NCBI GenBank assembly: GCA_051004815.1
Contig: JBPCJY010000157.1
Location: 1-19,102 of the forward strand
Reading direction: 5' to 3'
Origin: JBBQXY01 sp051004815
GTDB taxonomy: Bacteria; Chloroflexota; Ktedonobacteria; Ktedonobacterales; Ktedonobacteraceae
DNA: 19,102 bases
Part shown: positions 1-7,345 of the stretch, in pieces
How positions within the stretch are numbered: position 1 is the stretch's first letter
Layout: each line of letters starts with the position of its first letter
Made by a program: the position numbers and the translations under genes
The notes under the pieces: model-generated
Told to the model about the DNA's origin: nothing
What the model saw: the letters and a program-made list of their open reading frames with translations, nothing else
The model's database searches: none

Positions 1-70
1 CCCCTACTATACTACGATGCCCGTTCTGCTCGTTACTCGTGTATAGTAGGGGCGACCCTCGCGGTCGCCC
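1..70. repeat. Interspersed double stem-loop repeat (left edge cut by window)
   Basis: Two adjacent perfect hairpins. CCCCTACTATAC (1-12) pairs with GTATAGTAGGGG (41-52), a 12-bp stem. GGGCGACC (50-57) pairs with GGTCGCCC (63-70), an 8-bp stem with loop CTCGC. The same core (CTACTATAC / GTATAGTAG, with an arm containing CCAGGGCGACCGCAAGGGT) recurs at 18431-18520, so this is a dispersed family and not a one-off terminator. It lies about 50 bases past the stop of the minus-strand WD40 gene and could end its transcript, but there is no U-tract. Confidence 0.8.
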
Positions 71-117
71 TGGTCGCTACCATGACCCTCTCAGCGCTCA
101 TTCACAGACCCTGACTC

Positions 118-1218
118 CTACATCGCCGACCAGACCTGGACCGTCGTATCGCTGCTGGCCGTAGCAATCTGTCTGCCGTCCGGCGACCATGCCACGCTAT
201 TCACCCCGGCACCAGAGGTATAATGGCCCGGATAATAATCGGCGTGTCCGCGATAGGTGTAGACATGGCCACCAGTCAAAGCATCCCACACCATCACTAT
301 ACCATCTCCACTGGCTGAGGCGACGCGTGGGCCGTGCTGCGCTGATGGCGTTCCTACGGGCGACCAGGCGACAGCGAAAACCTCGCTGGCATGTCCAGTG
401 TAGGTATAGACGTTTTTTAACGCGGCTACATCCCACACCTGGACGGTATTACTGGAAGCGACCGCGATATATTTCCCATCAGGCGACCATACAACCTCGT
501 GTACCGTGCCGCTATGATAGCCATAGTACGCAATATTCCCGCCTGTGGCAGCACTCAGCACCTGCGCGTCACCATTACCGCCCACAGCGAGACGTTGGCC
601 GTCGGGTGACCAGGCAACGGTATTCCACGGGGCCGGGACGCCCTTTGCGCTGGCCTGACTACCAACCGAGAACATCCGTTGTCCTGTTGTTGCCTTCCAC
701 TCCTGCACCGTGCCATCGTTGCTGGCGGAAGCGATACGGGTCTGGTCAGGCGACCAGGCGACGGCAAAGATAGCGTCCGTATGCCCGCGATAGGTGAAGA
801 TGTGCTGGCCCGTGCTCGCGTTCCATATCTGCACAGTTGCATCCAGGCCACCAGAAGCAATATAGTGTCCATCAGGCGACCAGGCAACTGCCAGCACATC
901 CGAGGCGTGTCCGCGGTAAGTCAGCACATGCCCACCTGTGGTAGCATCCCATACCTGGACGGTGCCATCACCGCTAGCCGAAGCGATGCGCTTACCGTCA
1001 GGCGACCATACCGCACTATTGACGTAATTGCTGTGTCCACGATAGGTAAAATGGGTTGGAGGCGCATTGACAAAGTGGCCGACAAAGGCAATGCTGCCCG
1101 GAATATCCACATACGAACAGGCAACAGCGACTGGAATCAAGATGATACAGAGAATGAGAATAGTGCGCCCAGATGGACGACGAAAAAAACGTCGTCGTTT
1201 TTTGGCCCGCTCACTCAT
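118..1218 (-). CDS. Membrane-anchored seven-bladed WD40 repeat protein
   Basis: The N-terminus is strongly basic (KKRRRFFRR). A hydrophobic stretch of roughly 20 residues follows (ILILCIILIPVAVAC), and the rest is seven WD40 blades. Most blades have the form YRGH..V..VAWSPDG..IASAS.DGTVQVWDATTG. Seven blades are enough for one closed beta-propeller. Basic residues before the hydrophobic segment suggest the propeller is outside the membrane as a signal-anchored or lipidated domain. WD40 propellers are binding scaffolds, so no enzymatic role is proposed. An ATG lies at 1230 but AAAAGG abuts it with no spacing; the ATG at 1218 has AAAGGA 11 bases upstream and is preferred (366 aa). Blades four and five are the most degenerate. 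It is divergent from the PadR gene. Confidence 0.85.
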   Translation of the reverse strand: MSERAKKRRRFFRRPSGRTILILCIILIPVAVACSYVDIPGSIAFVGHFVNAPPTHFTYRGHSNYVNSAVWSPDGKRIASASGDGTVQVWDATTGGHVLTYRGHASDVLAVAWSPDGHYIASGGLDATVQIWNASTGQHIFTYRGHTDAIFAVAWSPDQTRIASASNDGTVQEWKATTGQRMFSVGSQASAKGVPAPWNTVAWSPDGQRLAVGGNGDAQVLSAATGGNIAYYGYHSGTVHEVVWSPDGKYIAVASSNTVQVWDVAALKNVYTYTGHASEVFAVAWSPVGTPSAQHGPRVASASGDGIVMVWDALTGGHVYTYRGHADYYPGHYTSGAGVNSVAWSPDGRQIATASSDTTVQVWSAM

Positions 1219-1264
1219 GGTTACAGCCATCCTTTTTACAAAAGATAAGCAGAAGCGTCATACT

Positions 1265-1293
1265 ATTATAGTACGTCATCTGGACATAGGAAC
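1265..1293 (-). promoter_or_regulatory. Candidate promoter of the WD40 gene
   Basis: A perfect TATAAT lies at 1270-1265 on the minus strand, inside the near-palindrome TACTATAATAGTA. The hexamer 17 bases upstream (GTTCCT) is a poor -35. The weak -35 would fit a promoter that needs activation, but it also lowers certainty. Confidence 0.4.
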
Positions 1294-1314
1294 ACACGGA
1301 GCCGTAAAGCTCTA

Positions 1315-1343
1315 TTGCCCTGGCTATGCACTTACTCTATAAT
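1315..1343 (+). promoter_or_regulatory. Sigma70-type promoter of the PadR gene
   Basis: TTGCCC (1315-1320), a 17-base spacer and a perfect TATAAT (1338-1343), about 50 bases before the ATG. The -10 sits in the 10-mer CTATAATAGT, which also covers the -10 of the divergent WD40 gene. Confidence 0.6.
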
Positions 1344-1393
1344 AGTGCCAGTTCCCCTTGCTTTGATGTTTGTAGGAGAGGATTGAGAAGAGT

Positions 1394-1933
1394 ATGGTCA
1401 TTAGTGAACCGGCAGAATACGCCATTTTGGGGCTGTTGAACAGCGAGTCTATGCATGGTTACGAAATGTTTCAGCAGTTCAAGGACGGCACGCTGGGACA
1501 GATCGTTCATCTCGAAATGAGCCAGATGTACGCCTTCCTGAAAAAATTGGAACGGCTGGAGTACATTAAAGCCCAGTTAGAACCGCAAGGAGCACGCCCA
1601 CCGCGCAAAGTTTTCCACCTGACAGAGCCGGGACAAAGCACCTTCTACCAATGGTTAATAGAGCCGGTCGAGCGTCCACGCGAGGTGCGTATCCTCTTCC
1701 TCATCAAGCTCTATTTCGCGCAGCAGTATAGACCACATGAGATGATCCAACTGATTGATAAGCAAATCATCGCCTGCCAAATCTTCCTCGATCATCTCGA
1801 AGCCAAACACAGTCAGCATGTGGCATCCGGCGATGCACCGTTCTTTGACCATGTCGTCCTGCGTGGACGCATCTACCAAACGCGCTCACTCCTCGATTGG
1901 TTACAGGAGTTGCAAAAAGAATTGGCGCTCTAA
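1394..1933 (+). CDS. PadR family transcriptional regulator
   Basis: This 179-residue protein starts with the PadR winged helix-turn-helix: EYAILGLLNSESMHGYEMFQQF is followed by the wing region (MYAFLKKLERLEYIKAQLE, then RKVFHLTEPG). The C-terminal half (about residues 95-175) is helical, as in PadR proteins where it forms the dimer. PadR proteins are mostly repressors that respond to small molecules or stress. The start has a GGAGAGGA ribosome site. The stop overlaps the stop of the convergent metalloprotease gene by four bases (1930-1933). By position it may control itself and the divergent WD40 gene, since both -10 boxes share one 10-mer. That control is inferred. Confidence 0.9.
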   Translation: MVISEPAEYAILGLLNSESMHGYEMFQQFKDGTLGQIVHLEMSQMYAFLKKLERLEYIKAQLEPQGARPPRKVFHLTEPGQSTFYQWLIEPVERPREVRILFLIKLYFAQQYRPHEMIQLIDKQIIACQIFLDHLEAKHSQHVASGDAPFFDHVVLRGRIYQTRSLLDWLQELQKELAL

Positions 1934-2640
1934 GCACGCAATAACAAACGATAGTTTGGATTATAGGTTTTGTCGCAACTGCTACAGGAGACAGCGTGCG
2001 AGTAGCGACGCGTGCGCGGATATTGCCTGGCACAATTGGGACACTCGTAGAGGTAGCGAATCGGCCTACGTTGGCGACGCACCTGTTCGCGATGCATGCT
2101 CTCTTCGTGCAAGAGGTGCCGTAGTTCTTCCAGGCCATAGCCCGTGATCGCGGCCTCATCGGCGGCAATGGAGTCGTAACCATGATGGCGATGTTTCCGG
2201 GGGGTACCACTGACGCGGTCTGCCAGATGAATGAGTTCATGGGCCACGGTTACTTCCAGCGACTGGGGTTGCATATCTGGCTCTATAAAAATAAGGTGTC
2301 GATGTCCCGCGGTCTGTGGTAACGCCCCTGCTTCAACGATAGGCAATGGCTGGGATATTTTGCGTGTACGAGTATGAGTACGCGTGGGGGAATGGGAAGA
2401 ATAAGGGGCAGGAAGGTAGCAGTAACAACCCAGGGCCATAGTGTTGAGCCGTTTCCCCGTCCAGCGCGTATATTCTTGCCGATCCTGCGTGATTGCCAAC
2501 CTGCTCAGCTCATGGGAGGGAAGGTGCAATTTATGCCAGTAGTGTGTCAACCAATGCTGTACGCTCGGCGCGGCATGAACAATGGGATCACCCTGCGTCG
2601 GCGGTGGCGCGGGCGCAATATATTTACGGGCGGCAACCAT
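1930..2640 (-). CDS. SprT-like zinc metalloprotease with C-terminal zinc ribbon
   Basis: Counting from the preferred start (236 aa), a zincin motif HELIH lies at 134-138. A following RHHGYDS (about 151-157) could supply the third zinc ligand, and a C-terminal zinc ribbon is formed by CPNC (200-203) and CSSC (219-222). This order (HExxH, downstream HxG, zinc ribbon) is the SprT/SprT-like layout. Eukaryotic members (Spartan) cleave DNA-protein crosslinks, but bacterial roles are poorly defined. The first 90 residues are Pro/His/Thr-rich and match nothing I recognise. A GTG at 2700 is possible (256 aa), but the ATG at 2640 has AGGAAG five bases upstream and is preferred. Its promoter lies at 2787-2815. 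Confidence 0.7.
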   Translation of the reverse strand: MVAARKYIAPAPPPTQGDPIVHAAPSVQHWLTHYWHKLHLPSHELSRLAITQDRQEYTRWTGKRLNTMALGCYCYLPAPYSSHSPTRTHTRTRKISQPLPIVEAGALPQTAGHRHLIFIEPDMQPQSLEVTVAHELIHLADRVSGTPRKHRHHGYDSIAADEAAITGYGLEELRHLLHEESMHREQVRRQRRPIRYLYECPNCARQYPRTRRYSHAVSCSSCDKTYNPNYRLLLRA

Positions 2641-2739
2641 GTCCGCTTCCTGCTCCTGCCCAGTGTCCCTGGTTCCCTTGACTCCCTGATACCTCAGCAC
2701 GTTTCACCAGGGAAACCAGGCTGTCTATAAGGGATATGC

Positions 2740-2756
2740 CATCCTTTTTGAGGATG
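2740..2756 (-). other. Hairpin in the metalloprotease leader
   Basis: CATCCT (2740-2745) pairs with AGGATG (2751-2756) around a five-base loop, between the promoter and the start codon. On the minus strand the loop is CAAAA and no U-tract follows, so a terminator is not supported. It could shape the leader RNA. Confidence 0.4.
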
Positions 2757-2786
2757 CCACTACCCATCTAACGATGTCGTGCTGCC

Positions 2787-2815
2787 AGTATAGCAGACGG
2801 AGCAAGCAGAGGCAA
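2787..2815 (-). promoter_or_regulatory. Sigma70-type promoter of the SprT-like gene
   Basis: On the minus strand TTGCCT (2815-2810), a 17-base spacer and TATACT (2792-2787). It lies just past the stop of the upstream kinase gene, so the metalloprotease is probably transcribed separately from the kinase. Confidence 0.6.
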
Positions 2816-2828
2816 GAAAAAATAATCT

Positions 2829-5800
2829 CTACCTCACCCGCTCCATCTGTATCGCTACGAAGAGGCCCATCAGCAAGAAGATCAAGGCCACGGCCAATGA
2901 GAGCGGCCACACAAAGTAGAGCACGGTGCTGACAAGCGCACCGACAAAGAGGATGAAGAGCACAAAACGTAAAACGTGATCGACACGCGAGAGCACACGC
3001 TGAACCCAGAACAGTGAGATGGCTCCAGCAAAGGCCAGGCCAAACACCAGCAGGATCGTGGCCGAGGGCTGTTGCGACACATTCGTGACAAACTGCTGCA
3101 CATTGTGCAAAACCGGCGGAATATCCCGCACACTACTGCTACTGCCCAAAGCGAGCAAGAAACAGGTAGCACTAGCGAGCAAAATGGTGATGCAATCCCA
3201 GCGATTGAATTTTCCTCCGATACGAAACAGCGCAATGATGAAACACAGCACTAAAAAAACCGCTACCACCTGATTCAGCGTAATAGTTGGGTTCTCTAGA
3301 CCGAACAATCGGTTCATCGGCTGCGCAAGGAATGATTGAGGAGGAGGAGTAAAGAACCAGGCAAGCAGGGCGGAAATCAGCGTCAAGCCAATAATGAGCA
3401 GCCGATCCACCACTTTGATCGTGCCATTGACCCATTTGAAACGCTGTTCTATGCCCACTGTCGAGCTATTCACCCATGATATCTGGCGCAGCAGACGCAC
3501 GAGATCAACCGAGATGGTCAGGCCAACACCAATAGCAACGCATAACAAGAGCACCGAAACCACTAGATTGTTAGCAGCAAACAGTGTTGCCTGGCTGAAA
3601 CCAGAAAGTTGGGAACTGGAGGGCAACGGCATCTGGTTGACTTCGTCCGACCAGAAGGCTGATTGCAGCAAGGTACCAACGGCAGCCGCCAGGAGCACGG
3701 CGGGTCGATTGATCCAGTCGATAGGACGGAACAGGCGCACCAACAGCAACAAGCCAGCCACGAGCAGCCCCCCGTAGGTAAACAGCTGATTGAAGGTGAA
3801 GCTGCTTGCAATAACCTGCGCGAGCGGATGCATCACAGTAAACGAGCCAGAATACTGAGAAGGGAGCGTGATACTGACGTCATTAGCCATCGCATTTTGT
3901 AGCACGGCAGATGCGGCAGCTAGAAGGAAGATCGCTACCCGACTCACATAGGCAAAGCGCTGCCCAACGACGACAGCCACCATAGCCATCCCCAGGGGAA
4001 CAATCACGAGCAGGAGATAGATATAGGCCACATTTAAGAAGCTGCTGTGCGACATCGACACGCCGGGCGCGACCATCGGCAAGTGGAGGAGTTCCTGGTA
4101 CCCTACTGTGAATTGCAAGAACGCAAACAACACGGCGACCACCAGCACCATCCACCGGTCAAAGCCTGAAAATGAACTGCCCAGGCGACACAGCGCAATG
4201 AAGGCAATAAAAGCTAGAATGGCGGTGAGGCCCACAATAATTGAGGTATAGCTAGCAGCGGGAATGGCTGGGATGGAGCCAGGCTCTTGCGTTCCCAACG
4301 TATATTGCAGCAAAGCACAGGTACTGGCAATGCCCACAACCGTTACATAATCGACCCACGTCAGCCGAGTGGAGGTGCGCACTAACGTAATTAGCCCCCC
4401 TGTCAAAAGGATGACTAGCAAGAGCTGACTAAAGGTGATGCGATGCAGCAATGCCTGCACGTCTGGCGTCGTTTGCAGGGCAAAACAGGCCAGAAGGAGA
4501 GCCATGGCGGTACAAAAGAGGATACTTTTCGCAATTGGCTCCTGGACGCGTGTGCTGATACTACTTGACGCGGTGATGAGTAGCGCAATGAGTGCTAAAC
4601 AAAAGGCGACGATGCTCGTGGAGCCGTTAAAAAGGTGGAAGAGATAGATACTCCCGATGATCAGTAAGGCCAATCGCCCCAGGAGCAAGATAATGAACCA
4701 GGGCGTCAGCACGGTAGAAGACCAGGTACGAATCGCTAAACCCGCATTTTCAAACCACTCGCCAAGTTCAGCAAACGATTTCAGGCCATTTTGCGGTCGC
4801 GTAAAGACGGTAATAATACCGTGACCGAGAGCCATACACATTGCCAGCACGACAGGAAAGAACCCGGCTGCCAGGCGTTTGAAGCCATTCACCAGGTCGG
4901 TTAGCCAACCAGTCAAGGGTTCGGAATCATCCTGCCACCGATTCGGTGGTGCCGTGACCTCGTCCGGAGAAACGCCTGCCCCATTGCCCTTTAAGTAAAT
5001 AGGCTCCTGACCTGCTGCTCGTCCCGACGGAGGAAGCAAAACATTCGCTATATTCGCTAAGTCTTTCCCGTCTGCGAGTGCTTCAATCATTTTTTTCAGG
5101 AAAGCGTTCGCACTGTTCGGACGACGATCCCTATCGGCTTCCACGAGTTCGAGAATAGCCTGGTCGAGCCTGGGCAAAATTTTTGCATTGAAGCGAGAGA
5201 TAGGTGGAAAGACATTGTTATTACTGGCATAAGCAGGGATGTTGCCGGTCAAACAATGATGAAGGGTGGCTCCCAGGCTATACAGGTCGGAGCGGGCATC
5301 GGTCTGCTTCCCGTCGCGCTGTTCGGGCGAGGCATAAGCAATGGTCATAAAGCCTTCGGTATCATGCAATTTGCCTGGCTTGAAGAAACGCGCTATGCCA
5401 AAATCGATCAGCACAATCTGCCCATTCGGTTTCACCATAATATTATCGGGTTTGAGGTCGCGGAAAACGATGGGTGGATACTGGCGATGGAGATAGTCCA
5501 GCACATTGCACAACTGATAGGCATAGCCCAGCACCTCGTCGGTGGGCAAAGGATGTGAACCGGCTGCTAGCAGGCGATCTTTGAGCGTTTGGCCCGCGAT
5601 AAACTCCATGACCAGGTAGGAACGTCCATCCTCCTCAAAAGAAGCGTAGACACGCGGCAAACAAGCATGATCGAGGGCCCGCAACATGGCAGCTTCACCA
5701 CGAAACCGCTTTCTGGCGCGTTCGACTTCCTCTTTCGTCTTGAGCTTGGACTGGCTCATCTCTTTAATAGCCACCTGACGTTGGGGAGTATGTTTGGTAT

Positions 5801-5921
5801 CTATCGCCTGATAGACGGCACCCATACCGCCTTGCCCGGCCAGTCCCATGATGAGATAACGCCCCTGCAACATCGAGTGCGGTGCGAGCCGTCCAGTCAA
5901 ATAAGCATCAGGAGTAGCCAT
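2829..5921 (-). CDS. Receptor-like Ser/Thr protein kinase with large polytopic membrane domain
   Basis: The N-terminal Hanks-type kinase domain spans about residues 20-285. It has the glycine loop GQGGMGAVY, Lys53 in VAIKEM, the catalytic loop FRDLKPDN (153-160), DFG (173-175) and ASPE (197-200), so the catalytic residues are present. His of HRD is Phe, a change I recall from other bacterial kinases of this kind. A linker of about 50 residues leads to roughly 19 hydrophobic segments covering residues 340-1030. Typical PknB-type kinases have one membrane helix, so this tail is unusually large; it lacks any transporter signature I recognise. GGGAGG lies seven bases before the ATG. It probably senses membrane or cell-envelope state, but ligand and substrates are unknown. 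Confidence 0.88.
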   Translation of the reverse strand: MATPDAYLTGRLAPHSMLQGRYLIMGLAGQGGMGAVYQAIDTKHTPQRQVAIKEMSQSKLKTKEEVERARKRFRGEAAMLRALDHACLPRVYASFEEDGRSYLVMEFIAGQTLKDRLLAAGSHPLPTDEVLGYAYQLCNVLDYLHRQYPPIVFRDLKPDNIMVKPNGQIVLIDFGIARFFKPGKLHDTEGFMTIAYASPEQRDGKQTDARSDLYSLGATLHHCLTGNIPAYASNNNVFPPISRFNAKILPRLDQAILELVEADRDRRPNSANAFLKKMIEALADGKDLANIANVLLPPSGRAAGQEPIYLKGNGAGVSPDEVTAPPNRWQDDSEPLTGWLTDLVNGFKRLAAGFFPVVLAMCMALGHGIITVFTRPQNGLKSFAELGEWFENAGLAIRTWSSTVLTPWFIILLLGRLALLIIGSIYLFHLFNGSTSIVAFCLALIALLITASSSISTRVQEPIAKSILFCTAMALLLACFALQTTPDVQALLHRITFSQLLLVILLTGGLITLVRTSTRLTWVDYVTVVGIASTCALLQYTLGTQEPGSIPAIPAASYTSIIVGLTAILAFIAFIALCRLGSSFSGFDRWMVLVVAVLFAFLQFTVGYQELLHLPMVAPGVSMSHSSFLNVAYIYLLLVIVPLGMAMVAVVVGQRFAYVSRVAIFLLAAASAVLQNAMANDVSITLPSQYSGSFTVMHPLAQVIASSFTFNQLFTYGGLLVAGLLLLVRLFRPIDWINRPAVLLAAAVGTLLQSAFWSDEVNQMPLPSSSQLSGFSQATLFAANNLVVSVLLLCVAIGVGLTISVDLVRLLRQISWVNSSTVGIEQRFKWVNGTIKVVDRLLIIGLTLISALLAWFFTPPPQSFLAQPMNRLFGLENPTITLNQVVAVFLVLCFIIALFRIGGKFNRWDCITILLASATCFLLALGSSSSVRDIPPVLHNVQQFVTNVSQQPSATILLVFGLAFAGAISLFWVQRVLSRVDHVLRFVLFILFVGALVSTVLYFVWPLSLAVALIFLLMGLFVAIQMERVR

Positions 5922-6025
5922 AGGCTTGCCTCCCGATTTGTCCTATAGTGTATCTATGCAATTCTTTTTAGCTTTTGTGGCTAGAATTGTGTAACATTGC
6001 GACCAAGCTACAGGCTTGTTGTATG

Positions 6026-6054
6026 AGTATAATTCATCTATGAATAAAGGTCAA
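6026..6054 (-). promoter_or_regulatory. Strong promoter of the membrane kinase with palindromic operator
   Basis: On the minus strand TTGACC (6054-6049), a 17-base spacer and TATACT (6031-6026). The perfect inverted repeat ATTCAT-CT-ATGAAT (6032-6045) fills most of the spacer, where a bound repressor would block RNA polymerase. The leader to the kinase ATG is about 100 bases. Confidence 0.65.
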
Positions 6055-6138
6055 TAGATTTTTCATGAGTAGGTGAGAATGCGAAAAAAGATATTCACGG
6101 CACGAGAACTGTGTCCACATTTTCATCTACCCTATTGC

Positions 6139-6167
6139 TTGACACTATTTCTTGGGGGGCGTAAGAT
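6139..6167 (+). promoter_or_regulatory. Sigma70-type promoter of the 161-aa gene
   Basis: A perfect TTGACA (6139-6144), a 17-base spacer and TAAGAT (6162-6167), about 53 bases before the ATG. The rest of the 5922-6220 intergenic region is AT-rich and shows no further gene. Confidence 0.7.
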
Positions 6168-6220
6168 GAATTTAGACAGTACCACGAGTTCTCTTTCTAG
6201 CTCCCATTAGGAGTGTTTGT

Positions 6221-6706
6221 ATGTCGTTTCAAATCTGTATCAAAACAGAGAAGTCTTTACAACAGCTCTCTACTGAGATACGCAACCTCTTCTCGCTACC
6301 TCCTTTTCGGCAGAACTCTTTCGCGGGTGAGCCATATTGCCAGTTTGAGATGTTAGGAATGCTGATTATGGTTCATCAGGCGGATGAAGAGGATCGCGAT
6401 CCAGAAGTGATGCATTATCCCTACTGTTTTGATCTACAAATGGCCTTCGCCGATCACGAGTTGGATACGGACGCTATGGAGTATACGTTACAACCGTATT
6501 ATGCCCAGTTGCTCAGTTTCCACCTTGGCCTGGACACGGCCCATCACGAGAAGCATAAAGTAGAGCATCGCTGGCACATACGCTATCACTTTTATAGAAA
6601 AAACGAGAAGTGGAACGGGTCTATTTTGTATGGTGAGCCAGGTTGGGAGTCGGCAGTTCTCGCGTCACCACCCTCGCCATGGCGCACAATGCATCCGGTC
6701 TTCTAA
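6221..6706 (+). CDS. Uncharacterised 161-aa protein
   Basis: I do not recognise the family. The protein is soluble by appearance: no signal peptide, no membrane helix, rich in Tyr, His and acidic residues. It holds a His-rich patch (AHHEKHKVEHRWHIRYH, about residues 107-123) and an acidic patch (HQADEEDRDPE). The coding call is supported by AGGAG seven bases before the ATG, a near-consensus promoter and an intrinsic terminator 40 bases past the stop. It is therefore a single-gene transcript. Fold and role are unknown. The His-rich patch could bind metal, but no standard metal motif is present. Confidence 0.75.
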   Translation: MSFQICIKTEKSLQQLSTEIRNLFSLPPFRQNSFAGEPYCQFEMLGMLIMVHQADEEDRDPEVMHYPYCFDLQMAFADHELDTDAMEYTLQPYYAQLLSFHLGLDTAHHEKHKVEHRWHIRYHFYRKNEKWNGSILYGEPGWESAVLASPPSPWRTMHPVF

Positions 6707-6745
6707 GCTCACTGTTGCGTATGCCCTGCTAAACGTGCTACAGTG

Positions 6746-6769
6746 AAGCAGTTACACAAACTGCTTTTT
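6746..6769 (+). terminator. Intrinsic terminator after the 161-aa gene
   Basis: AAGCAGTT (6746-6753), a five-base loop ACACA and AACTGCTT (6759-6766), running into a T-tract (6765-6769). The stem is 8 bp and perfect. Confidence 0.7.
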
Positions 6770-6773
6770 CCTC

Positions 6774-6785
6774 CATAAGCTTATG
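6774..6785. promoter_or_regulatory. Perfect 12-bp palindrome upstream of the MaoC-R2lox operon
   Basis: CATAAGCTTATG is a perfect palindrome directly after the terminator, about 105 bases before the operon start. It may be an operator site. I found no convincing promoter hexamers beside it. Confidence 0.3.
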
Positions 6786-6890
6786 AGACGTTGTAGGGGC
6801 GCGATGAAGGTGGCCCGCGATCCTCGCGTGTCCAAATCGTGCCTGGCTAAAGACCAGGGGCCTAACGACTGCCCCATGGAGGTTTTTACG

Positions 6891-7343
6891 TTGAGTCTTT
6901 TGAATACCGCTATCGGCGAGGAGCTTACTCCTCTGGTCAAACCACCTATTACGCAAGAGCAATTGCTGCGCTACGCCCATGCTTCTGGCGATTCTAACCC
7001 CATTCATCTTGATGAAGAAGCTGCCCACCGTGTCGGATTGGATAGCGTCATTGCCCATGGCATGCTGAGTATGGCCTTCCTGGGACAATTTGTCAACCAA
7101 CAGATCGCTGATGCGCCCGAAGCTTATCTGGTTCAACTCAAGGTACGCTTTCTGGGCATGGTACGCCTGGGTGATACGCTTACCTGCCTTGGTACCGTAA
7201 AAGCACGTCCCGGTGCTGAGAATGGGAGGGCAGCCGTACATATCGAGTGCTGGGCGCAGAATCAGAAAGGCGACCGCGTGACAACCGGCGAGGCCATTGT
7301 TTCGTTGCCCCCACACCCCCAAGCGGCCACAGAAGAGGTATAA
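6891..7343 (+). CDS. MaoC-like (R)-hydratase / hotdog-fold dehydratase
   Basis: Counted from the TTG start (150 aa), the motif SGDSNPIHLDEEAA (32-45) is the MaoC/PhaJ signature with Asp34 and His39 as the catalytic pair, followed by HGM (56-58). MaoC-type enzymes hydrate trans-2-enoyl-CoA to (R)-3-hydroxyacyl-CoA, or the reverse. Length is typical of single-hotdog members. The reading frame stays open to 6783 and an ATG exists at 6876, but GGAGG (6878-6882) lies eight bases before the TTG at 6891, so TTG is the likelier start. The acyl-CoA ligase begins two bases past the stop. It is the first gene of the four-gene operon. Confidence 0.85.
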   Translation: MSLLNTAIGEELTPLVKPPITQEQLLRYAHASGDSNPIHLDEEAAHRVGLDSVIAHGMLSMAFLGQFVNQQIADAPEAYLVQLKVRFLGMVRLGDTLTCLGTVKARPGAENGRAAVHIECWAQNQKGDRVTTGEAIVSLPPHPQAATEEV

Positions 7344-7345
7344 GC

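Noticed and set aside
189..773. Long plus-strand frames opposite the WD40 gene, and similar ones opposite the kinases
   Set aside because: They are antisense shadows of repetitive coding DNA, low in hydrophobic residues and without recognisable motifs.
6715..6744. TTGCGT / TACAGT promoter-like pair before the MaoC operon
   Set aside because: An intrinsic terminator lies immediately downstream (6746-6769), so transcripts from it would stop at once. The hexamers are also weak.
6783..6890. Upstream extension of the MaoC reading frame
   Set aside because: The frame is open, but GGAGG at the right spacing points to the TTG at 6891, and residues before it do not resemble the family.
7247..7345. 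Upstream extension of the acyl-CoA ligase frame
   Set aside because: It overlaps the MaoC coding region in another frame. ATG at 7346 with GAGGT upstream fits the family start.
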